Both the position numbers and the translations under genes were made by a program. This document shows positions 1 to 11,694 of a stretch of 64,000 bases of DNA, piece by piece. The notes below the pieces were generated by a model that saw only the letters and a program-made list of their open reading frames with translations, was not told where the DNA came from and did not search any database. Position 1 is the first letter of the stretch. The number at the start of each line of letters is the position of its first letter. Source of the DNA: Valencia hispanica (lineage: Eukaryota; Chordata; Actinopteri; Cyprinodontiformes; Valenciidae); assembly GCA_963556495.2 (NCBI GenBank), contig OY747722.1:20634001-20698000 (forward strand). Reading direction: 5' to 3'.

Positions 1-1110
1 GAAGAAAATTAGACTTTAATGTTGATAGGAGAAGGTTTTAAATTGTGCAATTTTATGCCATCCCACTTATGATTTTCAAATAATTCCACTGAACAACATT
101 TATGCACCATTGTTCAAGACAGTTTTCCTTTGTTTGGCAAAACTATGGCTGTATTACAGATGCAACTTGAATGCAAAACAAAGTTTTAAATTGGTCAGGG
201 CTAAATATAAAGTGTTTTGTCGAGGACAATGTTAAGCTACACGAATTACTATCTCATCGCCAGTCATTATCACCCAGGGCAATAACCTACCTGAGGAGGA
301 GAAAAAAAACTCTAATTAGCAAAAACTGTCATTCAGAAATTATGATGGAACGCTTTAAAAAAAAAACACGTTATTTGAAGTCCCTGTTTCAGCGAAAAAT
401 ATATACTGCATGTATTTAAAAAACTTATATTTAATTAAAATGATAACTCTATTCTCATTTTTCAAACTCTCAACGCTTGAGGGCCAATTGAGATGAGTGC
501 GCACCCCACCCCACCACCCTCCTGTGCAGCTACAGCTTCTCTCTATCAGTCTGTCTCCTCTCACCATCTCTCCTTCTCCATGTCTTTTCCCTCAGCCCAC
601 TGTGGCTCAGTGAACTGCTCCTACAGAAATATCCCATCATTACCATCTCCCCAGCTGAGCTTCAGCCAGCCATTATCATGCGGCATTATTAATCTTCTTG
701 TCTTATCAACTTGCAAATCACAAACCATTGTGCCTTATGGCGCAGTTTGGGGTGCGTGGTTATTCATTTTGTAGGTCTACCTATCTGGCAAGTCTTTCAA
801 ATTGCCCTACGGAGTGCCAACTCTTCCACTGTTGTCCAGTCCTTCTCCTGTTAACAGTCATTAATCTACTTTACTCTTAAGTAAATGCAAACTATTCTTG
901 AATTTAGGTATGGGCCAATGTGAAAATCTTCAGTAAGAATGATGTGGTTTTAATTCATCATGGTATCCACATAAAGGTTTTAAACAAAAATGGATAACAT
1001 GACCTAATTGTCTTCATTTCAAACAAACTGGCAACAATTATTCCTACTGCCATAGTTTCTGACAGTTTCAGAACATTTAACATCCACATGAATTCTCAAA
1101 TAAAATGAAC
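1..1110. other. Unassigned AT-rich sequence
   Basis: No gene or repeat family recognised. The short ORFs here have no family motifs and overlap on both strands. A pyrimidine-rich patch with CT- and CCACC-type runs lies around 500-600. Probably intergenic or intronic. Confidence 0.5.
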
Positions 1111-1707
1111 TTAAAGGGGGGGTATTATGCAAAATGGACTTTCTGAAGCTTAATATCCTGAGAACCTGTCTTTCCCTCATTAAAAACATGCCTGAAGTGT
1201 TGCACTGATTCACTCATGTTAGAGTAACCTTTGAGTCTCTGCTGGTAGTTATTGGGGTTGCTGAAACGCCTGTTCCCTCCTATCCCCGCCTTTTCCACCC
1301 ATCTCCTCCTCCGACCTTACGTACTCAGCCGAGAGCCTCGCCCCTGTAGAGCTCCCCTGCCCCTCCTCTGCCTCTCCCCACTTCACACAACTCCGGCTGA
1401 GTCCCAGGTGCAGCAATTATAACACACCAGCTACAGCTGCGCGTCTTTTGTGGGATTTTTTTTCCGACTCCGTGCATGCTGCGATGATGTACGGTATGTG
1501 GCGAACTGAAGGGGGAGTGTCAGAAAGAGTATGAGGGTCTGAGAGAGGCACAGGCGAAAATCAAGGCGTCCAATACGGAAGTAAATTTCTTTAAAGGTGG
1601 ATTTGGATATATGACTGACTTTTAAAAGACTTAAGGTGAGAATTTTATTGGAGTGTGCTATAGAAGGGTAATATGTGCCTGGAAGAAGCATAATACCCCA
1701 CCTTTAA
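1111..1707. mobile_element. TTAA-flanked MITE (Kolobok- or piggyBac-like ends)
   Basis: Both ends read TTAA followed by a near-identical inverted terminal repeat. The left end is AGGGGGGGTATTATGC at 1115-1130. The right end, read in reverse complement, is AGGTGGGGTATTATGC at 1688-1703, one mismatch in 16. TTAA sits just outside each repeat (1111-1114 and 1704-1707), as expected for a TTAA target-site duplication. The ~590 bp interior has no open transposase; its central part (about 1260-1420) is pyrimidine-rich and GC-richer than the flanks. The ends resemble a very common fish MITE. TTAA use fits Kolobok or piggyBac; which one is inference. Confidence 0.8.
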
Positions 1708-4700
1708 TACTTTAAGTTACATTTAAATTATTTTATGAACTTAAGCAGATTAAATATAACAGTGCCATCTTAAATCAATGTTTTCTGATTCTGGCATGTG
1801 AGTGCGGTGCTTTTATACCCAACTTCATAAGCTTCAAAATAACTTATAACTACTTATAAGTTTCACATATTTTCAAGCCAAATGTAGAAGTCATTTTAAA
1901 GGTCTATTACACAGAATATATATTTTTTCCTGTTTTCTGTTTAGGAGTAAACAGTAGCCGATGTTTGAAGATGTTCACTCGAGGTTTAGCTGTAAAGAGA
2001 TTCTGCAGGTCTCTTGCCAAGTTCCGTTTTGAAACCACATTACCCTACAAAAAGAGATAGTCTATACTTCTTTACATTTACACACTGCAACTATTCATGT
2101 TTTCTCCAACCAAAATTATGTTCCCAAAGTTACATTTGTCTTTGATATAATCATAGACAAATTGTTGAAAGTTTTTTGACCAGCAGTGTGGAACAAGAGG
2201 TGGGGTGAGGGGCAGTGCTTTATTTTTCTGGGCTCTATAGAGCCAGAGAAAACTCCAGTCACGTTTTATTTCTGACAGCTCATTTAAAGGACTTTAAAGT
2301 GCAAATACAGTAAGGTGGAAAATGTTTGAGGTTTTAAAACTGTAGTTTTCTTAATTTTCAGTTATTTTCAACTTTTCTGGGGGGAAAATAATAAAAAAAA
2401 AACTTGCAGCATTTTAAAAGTACGTTTTGTATGCAGTTTTCTGTAGAAAACAGCCAACAGTAATGATTGTCAGTTTTATTACTGACAAGCATTTACATCC
2501 ATATGTCCAAATCTGACCCCATCACCTAGACTTCGGCAGCGTTTCTGTCATTTCTCCTTGATAATACTATTCCAGAGCAGAGCAGGAAGACAGAGACAGG
2601 CAAAGTTTCTTTGAAGGCACACCATTGACCCCTCATTCATGCTCTCGCTTTAGTTAGCTTTTTTTCTGGGTCTAAAATATTCACCCTGGAAATGTGGTGT
2701 GGATCTTGGTAGGCAACTTTATACGAAAAAAAGAGTATATAAGGAATTCGCAAAAAATGTGTGTTCTGCTTTTCTGTGTGTGTGTGTGCGTATGTCTGAA
2801 TTAGCATTTTTCTTTGAAAACTTTGCATGATAAATCACCATTTTCCCCCCATAGCTCATTAAGCACTATACAACAGGTACTAGGCATGAAATATTTAGCA
2901 GAAGACAAAGTGTTTCATGTGCTCCCGTGGACCCAGCTATTACCCAGGCCTTTCACATAACATCTGCTAAAAACAGCCCACACTTTGATCTTCATTAATA
3001 TCATTTGGTTAAATATTTCAAATATGCCATCATATGTTTGATTAACATATTTTAGAATTATTCAGTAAAACAGAAATTAGCTCTGAATCTTTAAGTGCCA
3101 ATGATGAAATCACGATTACCCTTCCGTCGCTTTAAGGCCAATGCCATTCAGGAAAGAGTGGTAATTTTCTATTTGATCACTAATATATGGTTTTGCACAC
3201 AGGACACTCCATGAAACTTCATATATCAACTTCCCCCTTGCATTCAAATATGTGCTTATAAGCCCTGGGCATTAATATTCGTGATGGGAGTATTTTAGAG
3301 CACATTTCAGTGCACTGCGTGCTCAACATTGTAATTTCCAAGCTTATCTAATCAATTCTCCAAGCTCTATCGGCCTCATATCAGGCCTTGTGAAAGAAAT
3401 CAGCTCAGTAGCACCTTCAGAACGCTTATAAATAATGAAAAACAGTTTTTAAAAAGAAAAAAAGTGCTTAAGGAAAAGAAAATGTTGATTAAAAAAGTGC
3501 CTTTTATCCATAACTTCAAATCTTCTTCATTCCAAAGATGCAGAGGACTTCAGGCAAACTGGGACGAATAAAGTACTTCTATCTGACCAGGAACAAAAAA
3601 AAGAAAGAAGTATTAATTTTTTAGATAAAAATTGCTGACAGCACAGAAAGAGCCAGGTGGTATTTGGATACGAGCGGTGAAGATGAGATGAGAGCCCCAA
3701 AGATCACTTTCATCTTGTGTATGGAGATGTCCTTGAAAACTTCTCCAAACTCTGTTCAGGAGAGAAACAAGTTGGTCATACTTGCTTTATTCAGCAATCC
3801 ATGTGTTCTTAATTTGACTCTTCAGAAACATAGTTTGATCTGATTGTCATTGGACAGATAGGTATTTAGTCATCATTTTATAACTCTGATTGTATCCACA
3901 CTCACCTGTGACTTTATAAGGCACACTTGGTGAATTGCTTGTTAGCACGAAGAGCGAATCTACAAATCACATAGCAGCAACTCAATGCATTTAAGTTTTC
4001 TAGACATGATGGGGACCACTTGCTAAAGATTAAGTTTACTTTGAATGCAGTATGGTTGCTTTTGCTGATTAAAATGTTTTAGGAGTTGCTGATCACCAGG
4101 GATTTTAATGAACATTTATCTCTGTTTCAAAGAGAATGCCCCAAAACAATTGTCCGGTTAAAAAAGGGCTCCCATCAATTTGCCCCATTGCCAGTTTCTA
4201 CCTTCGTTTCATACCTAGGCATACCCACTCATTTCTTCCTACTTCTATGTCCTAACCTTTCACATCATTTTACTTAAGCCAAGGTGTATCCATATATATA
4301 TAGATTTCTTTGATGTGTAGTATTTGCATCAGTTTTGTAAACAGACACAAATAAAATGTTTGTATTTGACATGAAATTGACTTTGTCAATAAACTTTATG
4401 TTGTGGACACAAAGTTTGATTTTGGTTCAGGACCCCATGGACTTTTGAAAAATATGAAATTTTTATCAAAGCTCAAACCCTAATGATGCCAAGTGACCTC
4501 ATGTTTATATTGTTAATTGAAGTCATAAAACCACATTTCCTCACAGCAGATGGGGTTCCAAACCTTACCCTATAAGATATAAATTAATGCCAGGAATGGT
4601 CAGTAAAAAATGTTTAAATCATTTTGAAACTGAAAAAGTTTCAAACTAGAAAGGTACAAAATAGTGCACAGGCGAAATCAGCAACACCCTCACAAATGCC

Positions 4701-6399
4701 ATGTAGATGTTAAAGTTAAAAGAAAAATAGTCAGATTTGTTCAAGATGATAGAGAGGAAACAGTAGCTCAAAAAAAGCTGTTACAAACCCTAACACAAGT
4801 CTGACAAACACCATCTCTCATTGTAAAACATGTGAAATCCATAGCAGCACAAGCTCACACGAGTTGTAACTCATGTCAGCTATCATTTAAATTATGCTAT
4901 GAAGAACAGAGACAGGTCTGACCTGGTATTAGAAATGTGTACATGATAATGACCAGTGGGTGCATATAAAGAGAAAGAAGAAACAAGGAAGATGCAAGAG
5001 GGAAGACAGAGAAAACTTTTACATGGTTAATGTCTTGTGTCCTATTTTGTCACACTTGTGCTTCCCAAGGAATTGAAGGTACAAGGTAGGAAAGTGGAGA
5101 AATTTTATGCCTGTCTATAAATTAGTAGCAGTGGGTTGATGAGCAGTGAAGGAGGGTCGTGTCTTCACTCAAAGACAGAGTGTAACCCAAAGTAACGTGC
5201 CTCTATCCCAGGAAGATGACAAATTACACACATCCACATAACTTCAATGATACGCTGAGGTCTTGATGACAGTTATCTAGTTCGGCTGATAAAGAAAAGA
5301 TTGCTGGGCCCACAAAGATACACACTCACACAAAGTCGGCACTGCGGACTTAATTCATCTCCTCCGGAGAGGATTTGCATTCTCCTCCTGGCAGGTTGAC
5401 CGACAAATTGCACAGGCTACCACAGGAGATGGGGGGGGGGTCAGGCTAAAGGGAGAAATGCCGTTCAGAAAGTGTCTCATCTGGATAAGGAGGCACTCCT
5501 TCAAAAACACTTCTTTTCCAGATGCATGGCTGATAGAGGCGAAGAGGAAGACATTCTCTTTTTGGAAACCGGAAGGCCTAGCGGCCATGGCCAGACCATA
5601 CCTCCCTGGGGCCAGGAGGGGCTTGGAGGCCAGTGTCCCCCCCGAGCTAGCCCTAGGCCGACCAGCCTCGGGCAATCGTTCACAAATCACCTCCCGTTTT
5701 CCCAAATCAAAGACATCAACTGGGAGAAACTAGCCTAAAGTGCCACTAAGTGGCTTCAATAATTTACACCTCAAAATGTCATTACAAGGATGGACTGTCC
5801 AGAAATTAGATGGGAAAAGGAAACCATGAGACCTGCTCAGGACTTTTCCTTACCATTGCAGTTGAAACTGGGGGAAAAAAACTGTATCCTAAAAGCACAT
5901 TTCAATTTTTAATCGGCTGATAATGTATGGCACAGATATGGGTTAACAGATGAGCTGATAGGAAAAAGTTGAAGTTAAAGATCAGAGGGAATTTTGTCTT
6001 TTTCCTATAATTATTTGATTCATGAGAGAGGGACGTTTTTCAGCCTCATTAACACATTCAAGTTAAGCAAAGATGATGTAACTGCAGCGATGTTGAAACT
6101 GGTGGAAATAGAATTTTTTTTTCCAGGAATGCAATCTCAGCTATCATCATGAAGTTTAAAAAAACTGAGACCTAAAAAATAACTGATATTAGAATTAAAC
6201 ATGATTTGCCTTAAACATCTGAACTACAGCTACAAACAGAATTACCTGTTGATTTCGTCTGGGTTCTCGTGACCTTTTACTAACACTGGCTACATCCACT
6301 TATACAATGCCTTAAAAGAGGATTTATAACCCTTGGTTTACACATTTTTCCCCAGCACAACTAAAAACTGATGTATTTTATTCGAATTTTGTATGTATA
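1708..6399. other. Unassigned sequence, no gene seen
   Basis: About 4.7 kb without a convincing exon or recognisable transposon. Segments near 2,900-3,420 are of balanced composition and free of repeat motifs, the appearance of conserved non-coding DNA, but this is unproven. A GC-richer patch at about 5,350-5,740 gives overlapping ORFs on both strands, which argues against coding. A (GT)7 run is at 2,776-2,789. Confidence 0.4.
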
Positions 6400-6566
6400 C
6401 ACCTACAGAGAGGTAAGCCTACAATACTTTGCACATTTATAGATTTAACTGTTTTTGCAAATTAGGTCAGACTCAGTAAGAATAGTTGGAGAGAATCTGC
6501 CAAAATAATTTTTAGGACTGGACTTTCACCGGGCCATTCTAACATTTGAATATGCTTGTTCCAAAC

Positions 6567-6786
6567 CAGGAGCATCAAATTCCAGTCCACACCGGCAGGT
6601 TTCCTGCAATTTTTGGATGCGTCCCAAGTCCAACACACCTCAATCAAAGGACTGAATTACCTCATCATGCACTCAAGTTCTACAGTCCTGCTAATTACCT
6701 AGTTTTTTTGATTCAGGTGTGTTGTCAGATAGACGCATCTAAAAGCTGATGGACACCATCCCTTAGGAACTGGAGTTTGGCACCTG
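6567..6786. mobile_element. Palindromic hAT-type MITE
   Basis: A ~220 bp element with inverted ends: CAGGAGCATCAAATTCCAG on the left, and on the right, in reverse complement, CAGGTGCCAAACTCCAG. The interior keeps the inverted pair built on AACACACCTCAATCAAA and its complement TTTGATTCAGGTGTGTT. This matches a very common fish palindromic MITE. It interrupts the surrounding Tc1 relic, so it is the younger insertion. A clean 8-bp duplication is not visible. Confidence 0.75.
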
Positions 6787-6923
6787 TGCTTTATTGACTA
6801 CTGTAATTCCCTCCTTCCTGGTCTTCCCAAAAAGAGTATCTCACGTTTACAACTTCTGCGAAATTCAGCAGTATGCATCCTGATGAAGACCAGGAGGCAG
6901 GAGCACCTTACACTAAATAAAGT

Positions 6924-6956
<33 letters not shown>

Positions 6957-6964
6957 TGATTGAT
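6787..6964 (+). mobile_element. L2 LINE 3' fragment with (GATT)n tail
   Basis: Translation from 6,793 gives IDYCNSLLPGLPKKSI, the conserved block downstream of the L2 reverse transcriptase domain, followed by an NSAVCILMKTRRQEHL-like block. The copy then jumps to a short 3' end, AAATAAAG, and a (GATT)n tail at 6,925-6,963, the usual end of fish L2 elements. It is internally deleted and sits between two halves of a Tc1 relic. Confidence 0.75.
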
Positions 6965-7330
6965 TCTAAACACGTGTAACTCCAGCTGTACAGTATGTGT
7001 GGGGTTGTTGTCCTGCTGGAAGGTGGACCTCGACCTAGTCTTAAGCCTCTAACAGGTTTTCTTCCTAAATCACCCTGTTCTTAGCTTTGTCCCAACTACT
7101 TTGACAATCCTCCCTGCTCATGTTAAAAAATGGTTCATCCACAGCATGATACCATCACCTCTATATGTCATCATGGGTATTGTGTATTTAAGATTATGTG
7201 CTGTATTAGTTTTCCACCTCACAAAGTTTTTCATGTAGATCAAAAAGTTTAATTTTGATTTCATCAGACTCGAACAGGTTATATATGTTTGTTGCGGAGA
7301 CCTTTTTCCAATTCACAATTTATATTTCTT

Positions 7331-7526
7331 TTCTTTCTTTTTTTTTACGTGTCCTGTTTGGCAGTGTGGAGCTCAGAATTGGTGTCTGAGTACCAAGTAG
7401 AAGCCCAACAGATTTACTTTCACAAGCAGAGCAGTACAGCTTTTGCTATAGTCCTCCACTTGATATATGTGTGAAAAATCTTTATTATGAATTGTTGGGT
7501 TTTTTATTTCCTGATGTTATGGTCAC
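7331..7526. other. Short unassigned segment
   Basis: T-rich run near 7,320-7,345 followed by sequence with no recognised family. It lies between the Tc1 relic and the purine-rich tract. Confidence 0.3.
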
Positions 7527-7760
7527 GGAGACGGAAAATTAAGGAGAAGAAAGAAGGAAGATGAAGAAGAGAGGAAGGAAACAAAAAGTCAAGAGAGAGG
7601 GTGAGTTGAAAATACAAGAGAGGAAGGGGAACAAAGAAAACACAGGAAGACATTGAAGTCTGCCTCCCTACCCATAGGACGGCAGAGAGAGGGGGAAAAA
7701 CAAAACAAAACACGAAAAAGGAACATCGACAAAACAAAACAAACATTGTGAACTAAGAAT
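7527..7760 (+). repeat. Polypurine tract (GA/AAG-rich)
   Basis: The plus strand is very strongly purine-biased, with repeated GAAG, GAGAG and AAAC words, strongest at 7,527-7,660. The ORF read on the opposite strand is a low-complexity Phe/Leu/Ser-rich artefact. Such tracts can form triplex DNA. It leads directly into a GC-rich block and may be part of the same unrecognised repeat. Confidence 0.6.
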
Positions 7761-8034
7761 TACACAACCACATCACACAAAAATAGATATAAAAATACAA
7801 CAACAATGTCACAGAAAAAGTAATGGTACCGATTAATCAAGCTCTAGTAATGATAACCTCAGCCCAATAATATATCCTTAAACACCAGAGACCCCACATC
7901 TATGGTTGTGTGTTAGCATGCTGGTGCATATAAGGTTTCTCCATAAGAGTGTTCGATAGTTGGTGTGAGCAGGCATCAATCCGTCTCCCAGGAATCGATG
8001 CAGACATGAAGGAGATCGGAGCAAAGACGTCCAA

Positions 8035-8465
8035 AGGACCCCCAGAGCCCCAGGCGGACCCGGGCGGGGCCGACTGCATCCCCCAAGAGTGGAGCAAAGG
8101 AGAACCCCAGGGGAACGTCCAGCGGCCAGTATGCAGGGGCCCGGGGGGCAGCAGTGACGAGCCCACGGGCCTCGCCGGCAACCGACCGCGCCAGGGCGGG
8201 CCGGTCACTGGACCGGGAGAGCCAGGGCCCAGGGGAAACCCACCCCCCAGCAGGGACCCGATAAGGGACCGGCCGAAGAGGGGGCCCCGGCACAGCAAGG
8301 GGCCGCGGTCGGCCGCCGGCCGCCACGCCAGCGTCCCCAGGCTGGGCTCAGCCAGCATCCGGACACCAAGTTGTACCAGCTCCCGGGTCCTGATCCCGCG
8401 CAACGCAGAGCGCCGAGACCAGGCATCCAACGAGGGCCAGGGCAGGTCCAACCCGCCAATGAACC
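8035..8465. other. GC-rich block of unknown origin
   Basis: About 430 bp of much higher GC than the flanking AT-rich DNA, rich in CCGG, GGGCC and CAGGG words. Long ORFs exist on both strands at once (193 aa plus, 203 aa minus, others overlapping), as expected when stop codons are scarce in GC-rich DNA, so I do not call a gene. It abuts the 3' end of Rex1. Similar GC-rich segments occur inside fish repeats; it could be a LINE untranslated region or an unrelated insert. Function unknown. Confidence 0.5.
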
Positions 8466-8657
8466 GACCACGCACGGTGCGCACAGAACAGGTGATCAAA
8501 TTATTATACACAATTTATTTTTCAAATTAAATGTCAAATTCAAATTCAAAAATACATTATTGATCCCAGAGGGAAATCAAGTGTTGTTGTAGCTCATATT
8601 ATTAATTCTTTAAGGAGTTGTTGTAGATAATGATGGCTGTGGCAGGAAGGATTTCCT

Positions 8658-10641
8658 CTAGCGGTCTGTGTTGTAGCGAAACTGAAGAAGCCTCTGACTG
8701 AAGACACTCTGTTGTTGTACGACAGTCTCATGAAAAGGATGGTCAGGGTTGTCTATAATTTTTTTGATTTTATGAAGAATCCTTCTTTGCATTATCATCT
8801 CCAGTGGTTCCACAGTATTGCCAAGAAAAGAATCAGTCTTCTTAATCAGGTTGTTGAGCCTTTTTAAGTCCCTGGTTCTGATGCTGCTACCCAAACAGAT
8901 GATGGCTGACGAGATTACACTCTCCACAAAAGACTTGTATGAGATTTACAGCATCTTGCTGCAAACCTTGAAGGACCTAAGCTTTCTCAAGAAGTACAGT
9001 CTGCTCAGTCCCTTCTTGTAGATGGTTTCACTGTTGTGCCTCCAGTCCAGTCTGTTGTCAAAGTGGACTCCGAGGTATTTATACTCATCAAGCACCTCCA
9101 CTTCTTCTCCCATGATGGAAACACTGTTTGACTTATCACTGTTTCTTCTGAAATCTACAATCATCTTCTTTGTTTTATTCAAATTCAAAGTAAGATGATT
9201 GTTTCCACACAATGTCACAAAGCGATCCACCAGCTCCCTGTATTCAGCTTCCTCTCCATCTCTGATACACCCGACAATTGCAGAGTCATCAGAGTATTTC
9301 TGCAGATGACAGGTCTCTAATTTTTACTGGAAGTCTGAGGTGTACAGAGTGAAAAGGAATGGTGAGAGTATGGTCCCCTGTGGTGCTCCAGTGCTGCTGA
9401 CCAACTGGTTTGACACACAGTTCTTCAGTTTCACAAACTGTGGTCTGTTTGTCAGGTAGTCACTGATCCAGGCGATTGTTGAGTGCTCCAGCTGTGAGCG
9501 TCTGACGAAGCAAATCAGGCTAAATGGTGTTAAATGCACTGGAGAAATCAAAGATGTCAAGATTGTCCAAATGACAGTGGGTTGGTTGAAGCAGGTGGGT
9601 GATGACATCTTCAACTCCAATTCCACAGCAATAAGCAAACTGCAGCGGGTCCTGAGATGTTCTTGTTTGCTTACTCAGGGGTGCCAACAGGAGTCTCTCC
9701 AGGACCTTCATGGTGTGGGATGTCAGGGCAACCGGTCTATAGTCATTGATGACTGATAGGTGAGTTCTCTTTGGTACTGGAGCAAGGCATGATGTCTTCC
9801 ACAACACTGGAACCTTCTCCTGAGTTAGGCTAAGGTTGAAGAGGTGCTGCAGAATCCCAAAAAGCTGCTGTGCACAGGCCTTCAGGAATCTGGGGCTGAC
9901 ACCATCTGGACCTGCAGCCTTGTTCCGGTTCAGTTTTTCCAGCGGCCTCTTCACCTGACTTTTGGAGACAGACAAGTGGGAGTGGGAGGCAAAGGGGGTA
10001 GCAGCATATCCTGACTAGGTTGAAGTCAAACTTGTGGAATCAGAAGAGTCCATGGCTGATGTGAAGGATAAAACATCCGGGATGTAACAGGAAAGCTGTT
10101 GGTCAGAGGAGAGTGGGATGTCTGTTTGCATGGGAACAGGAGAGAAGGGTGCTGAGCTAGTTCCTGAACTGAACCTGTTGAAGAATGTGTTCAGTTCACT
10201 GGCTCTGTCCAGACTTCCATCTATCCAATCCTTCCTGTCCTTAAAGCCTGTGATCTTTTTCATTCCTGATCAGACATTTCTGATATTGTTCCTCTGCAGT
10301 TTGTTTTCCAGCGTCTCCCTGTATGCCTCTTTGCTGTCTCTGATCTTGACCTTAAGTTGCTTCTGTATACTCCTCGGTAATTCCCTGTCTCTCTCCCTGA
10401 AGGCTATTATTTTCTTGTTTAGCAGCTCCTTGAGGTCACTGGTGATCCAGGGTTTGTTATTAGGTAAGTATCTCACTGTTCTAGTGGGGATGATGTTGTC
10501 CACACAGAAGTTTATGTAGTCAGTCACACACTCAGTCATGGCATTGATGTCCTCTCCATGTGCTTGGCAAAGAGTCATCCAGTCTGTGGTCGCAAAACAA
10601 CCCTTCAGGGATTCCTCAGCTTCCTGTGACCATTTCCTCAC
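8658..10641 (-). pseudogene. Rex1 reverse transcriptase region, broken ORF
   Basis: Pieces of one protein lie in order on the minus strand: 10,641-10,270 (linker before RT), 9,975-9,520 (RT start, NKAAGPDGVSPRFLK and NDYRPVALTS), 9,638-9,324 (TGAPQGTILSPFLF), 9,230-8,946 (NLNKTKKMIVDFRRN and YLGVHFDNRLDW) and 8,927-8,658 (C-terminal domain). The catalytic YSDD box is intact at 9,285-9,296. Breaks include a TAG and a frameshift near 9,505-9,525 just after DFSSAFNT, and a TAA near 9,327 between the SDFQ and YSDD motifs. Few lesions for its length suggest a moderately recent copy. In an active copy this domain would reverse transcribe the element's RNA. Confidence 0.85.
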
Positions 10642-10699
10642 AGTTTACTTTGTAACAGGTTGCCTCTGAACAAGTGGCTTATATTCTGAACAGAGAAAA

Positions 10700-11500
10700 A
10701 CAAGATTGTGATCTGATTGTCCCAGAGGAGGTCTTGGTTTGGACATGTATGCATCCTTTAAATTTGCATAAAACAAATCCAGGGTCCTGTTTTCTCTTGG
10801 AGAGCAGTTGACAAACTGTTGAAACGAGGCATGATTAAAATCACCAGATATTGCCCCAAATGCATTCGGGTGCTGTCTCTGTAGCTTAGCAACAACAGAA
10901 TGATGACATCACATGCATTGTCGGCAACAGCTGAAGGTGGACTGTAAACAACTGCCAAAACAACACTGGTGAACCCTCTTGGTAAAAATGTATGGACAAA
11001 AACTTACTGCCAAGAGTTCGATATCTGGGCTGCAAAGACAACACTTCACAGTAACATGTCCTGGATAACACCATCTGTTGTTGACAAGCACTGCTACTCC
11101 ACCTCCTTTTCTTTTCCTGCTCATCTTCAGATCTCTGTCTGCTCGTACAGTCAGGAAACCTGGCAGAGATACATTGGAGTCGGAGATATGATCCTGCAGC
11201 CATGTCTCAGTAAAACACATAACACTGCATTCCCAATACTCTGGCTGAGTCCTTGTAAAGGCTTGGGGTTCATCCATCTTGATAGCCAGTGATCTCACAT
11301 TGCCCATTATGATCGATTGAAGAGATGGCTTGAACTTCTTCCTTCACTGTCTCCTTTTTTGCTCCTGCTCTGCATCCACGTCTCCTCCTTAGCAACTCAT
11401 CAGGGGTTTGTGGCTTCAGATAAGGTATTATTTCAGCTCTTGCGATGTTAATCAGGTGCTCCCGGATGTAAACCACATTGTTGCCATGGTTACGCATCAT
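10700..11500 (-). pseudogene. Rex1 apurinic-type endonuclease region, broken ORF
   Basis: Minus-strand fragments at 11,500-11,270, 11,307-10,909 and 10,958-10,758 together resemble an APE-type endonuclease. GNVRSLAIKMDE opens the domain, CFTETWL carries the catalytic Glu, and RKGGGVAVLVNNRW follows. A frameshift near 10,940 separates these from VYSPPSA and the later SGDFNHASF and SDHN blocks, which are readable in another frame. In working elements this domain nicks the target DNA to prime reverse transcription. The order EN then RT with no LTR is typical of CR1/Rex1-type LINEs. Confidence 0.75.
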
Positions 11501-11694
11501 AACAAGTTATCAAAAAGTCTTCCAGCTTCACAGCACCAAAAACTAGAAAGTATACAGGTAAAAAAATGCAATATTCCGCAAAAAAAAACAGAGGAACCAA
11601 TGTACAAAAAAACTAAACTTAATATGTAGCCAACAGAGCCACTCCAACATGCAGCCACCCAAAGCAGCGCAACTTTAGAATTATTATTTGTTCA

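Larger units (their letters stand above)
6400..7330 (-). pseudogene. Tc1-like transposase relic, interrupted by a MITE and an L2 fragment
   Basis: Read on the minus strand this is a heavily mutated Tc1-like transposase gene. At 6,440-6,566 it matches the C-terminal third, including the stretch around 'rewriting' SPDLNPIE that in plus orientation appears as a TTTCACCGGGCCATTC-type block. At 6,968-7,300 it resumes with the QDNDP region (GTTGTCCTGCTGGAAGGT) and then the HGGGS and WSDET regions. The gap 6,567-6,967 is filled by a MITE and an L2 piece inserted later. No reading frame survives. Tc1-type enzymes cut and paste DNA at TA sites using a DDE catalytic triad in the nucleus; this copy is dead. 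The N-terminal part may continue at 11,695-11,912 beyond Rex1. Confidence 0.7.
8525..11680 (-). mobile_element. Rex1 non-LTR retrotransposon, nearly full length, inactive
   Basis: A ~3.1 kb minus-strand LINE with an endonuclease region, a reverse transcriptase region and a 3' UTR. The sequence at about 9,526-9,550 matches the published Rex1 primer RTX1-F1 with two mismatches in 21 bases (TTCTCCAGTGCATTTAACACC on the minus strand), which fixes the family. The 3' end on the minus strand carries the GGGATCAATAATGTA segment and ends in a short TTGAATTT-type repeat rather than poly-A, as usual for the CR1/Rex1-Babar group. Rex1 copies itself by target-primed reverse transcription. The 5' boundary, about 11,680, is inferred from where a Tc1 fragment begins. 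Stops and frameshifts make it inactive. Confidence 0.85.

Noticed and set aside
5355..5738. Three to four overlapping ORFs of 60-116 aa
   Set aside because: Open on both strands at once with no recognisable domain; most likely compositional.
7900..8530. Long overlapping ORFs on both strands (193 aa and 203 aa)
   Set aside because: GC-rich DNA with few stop codons gives open frames on both strands; products are Pro/Gly/Arg-rich with no domain motif.
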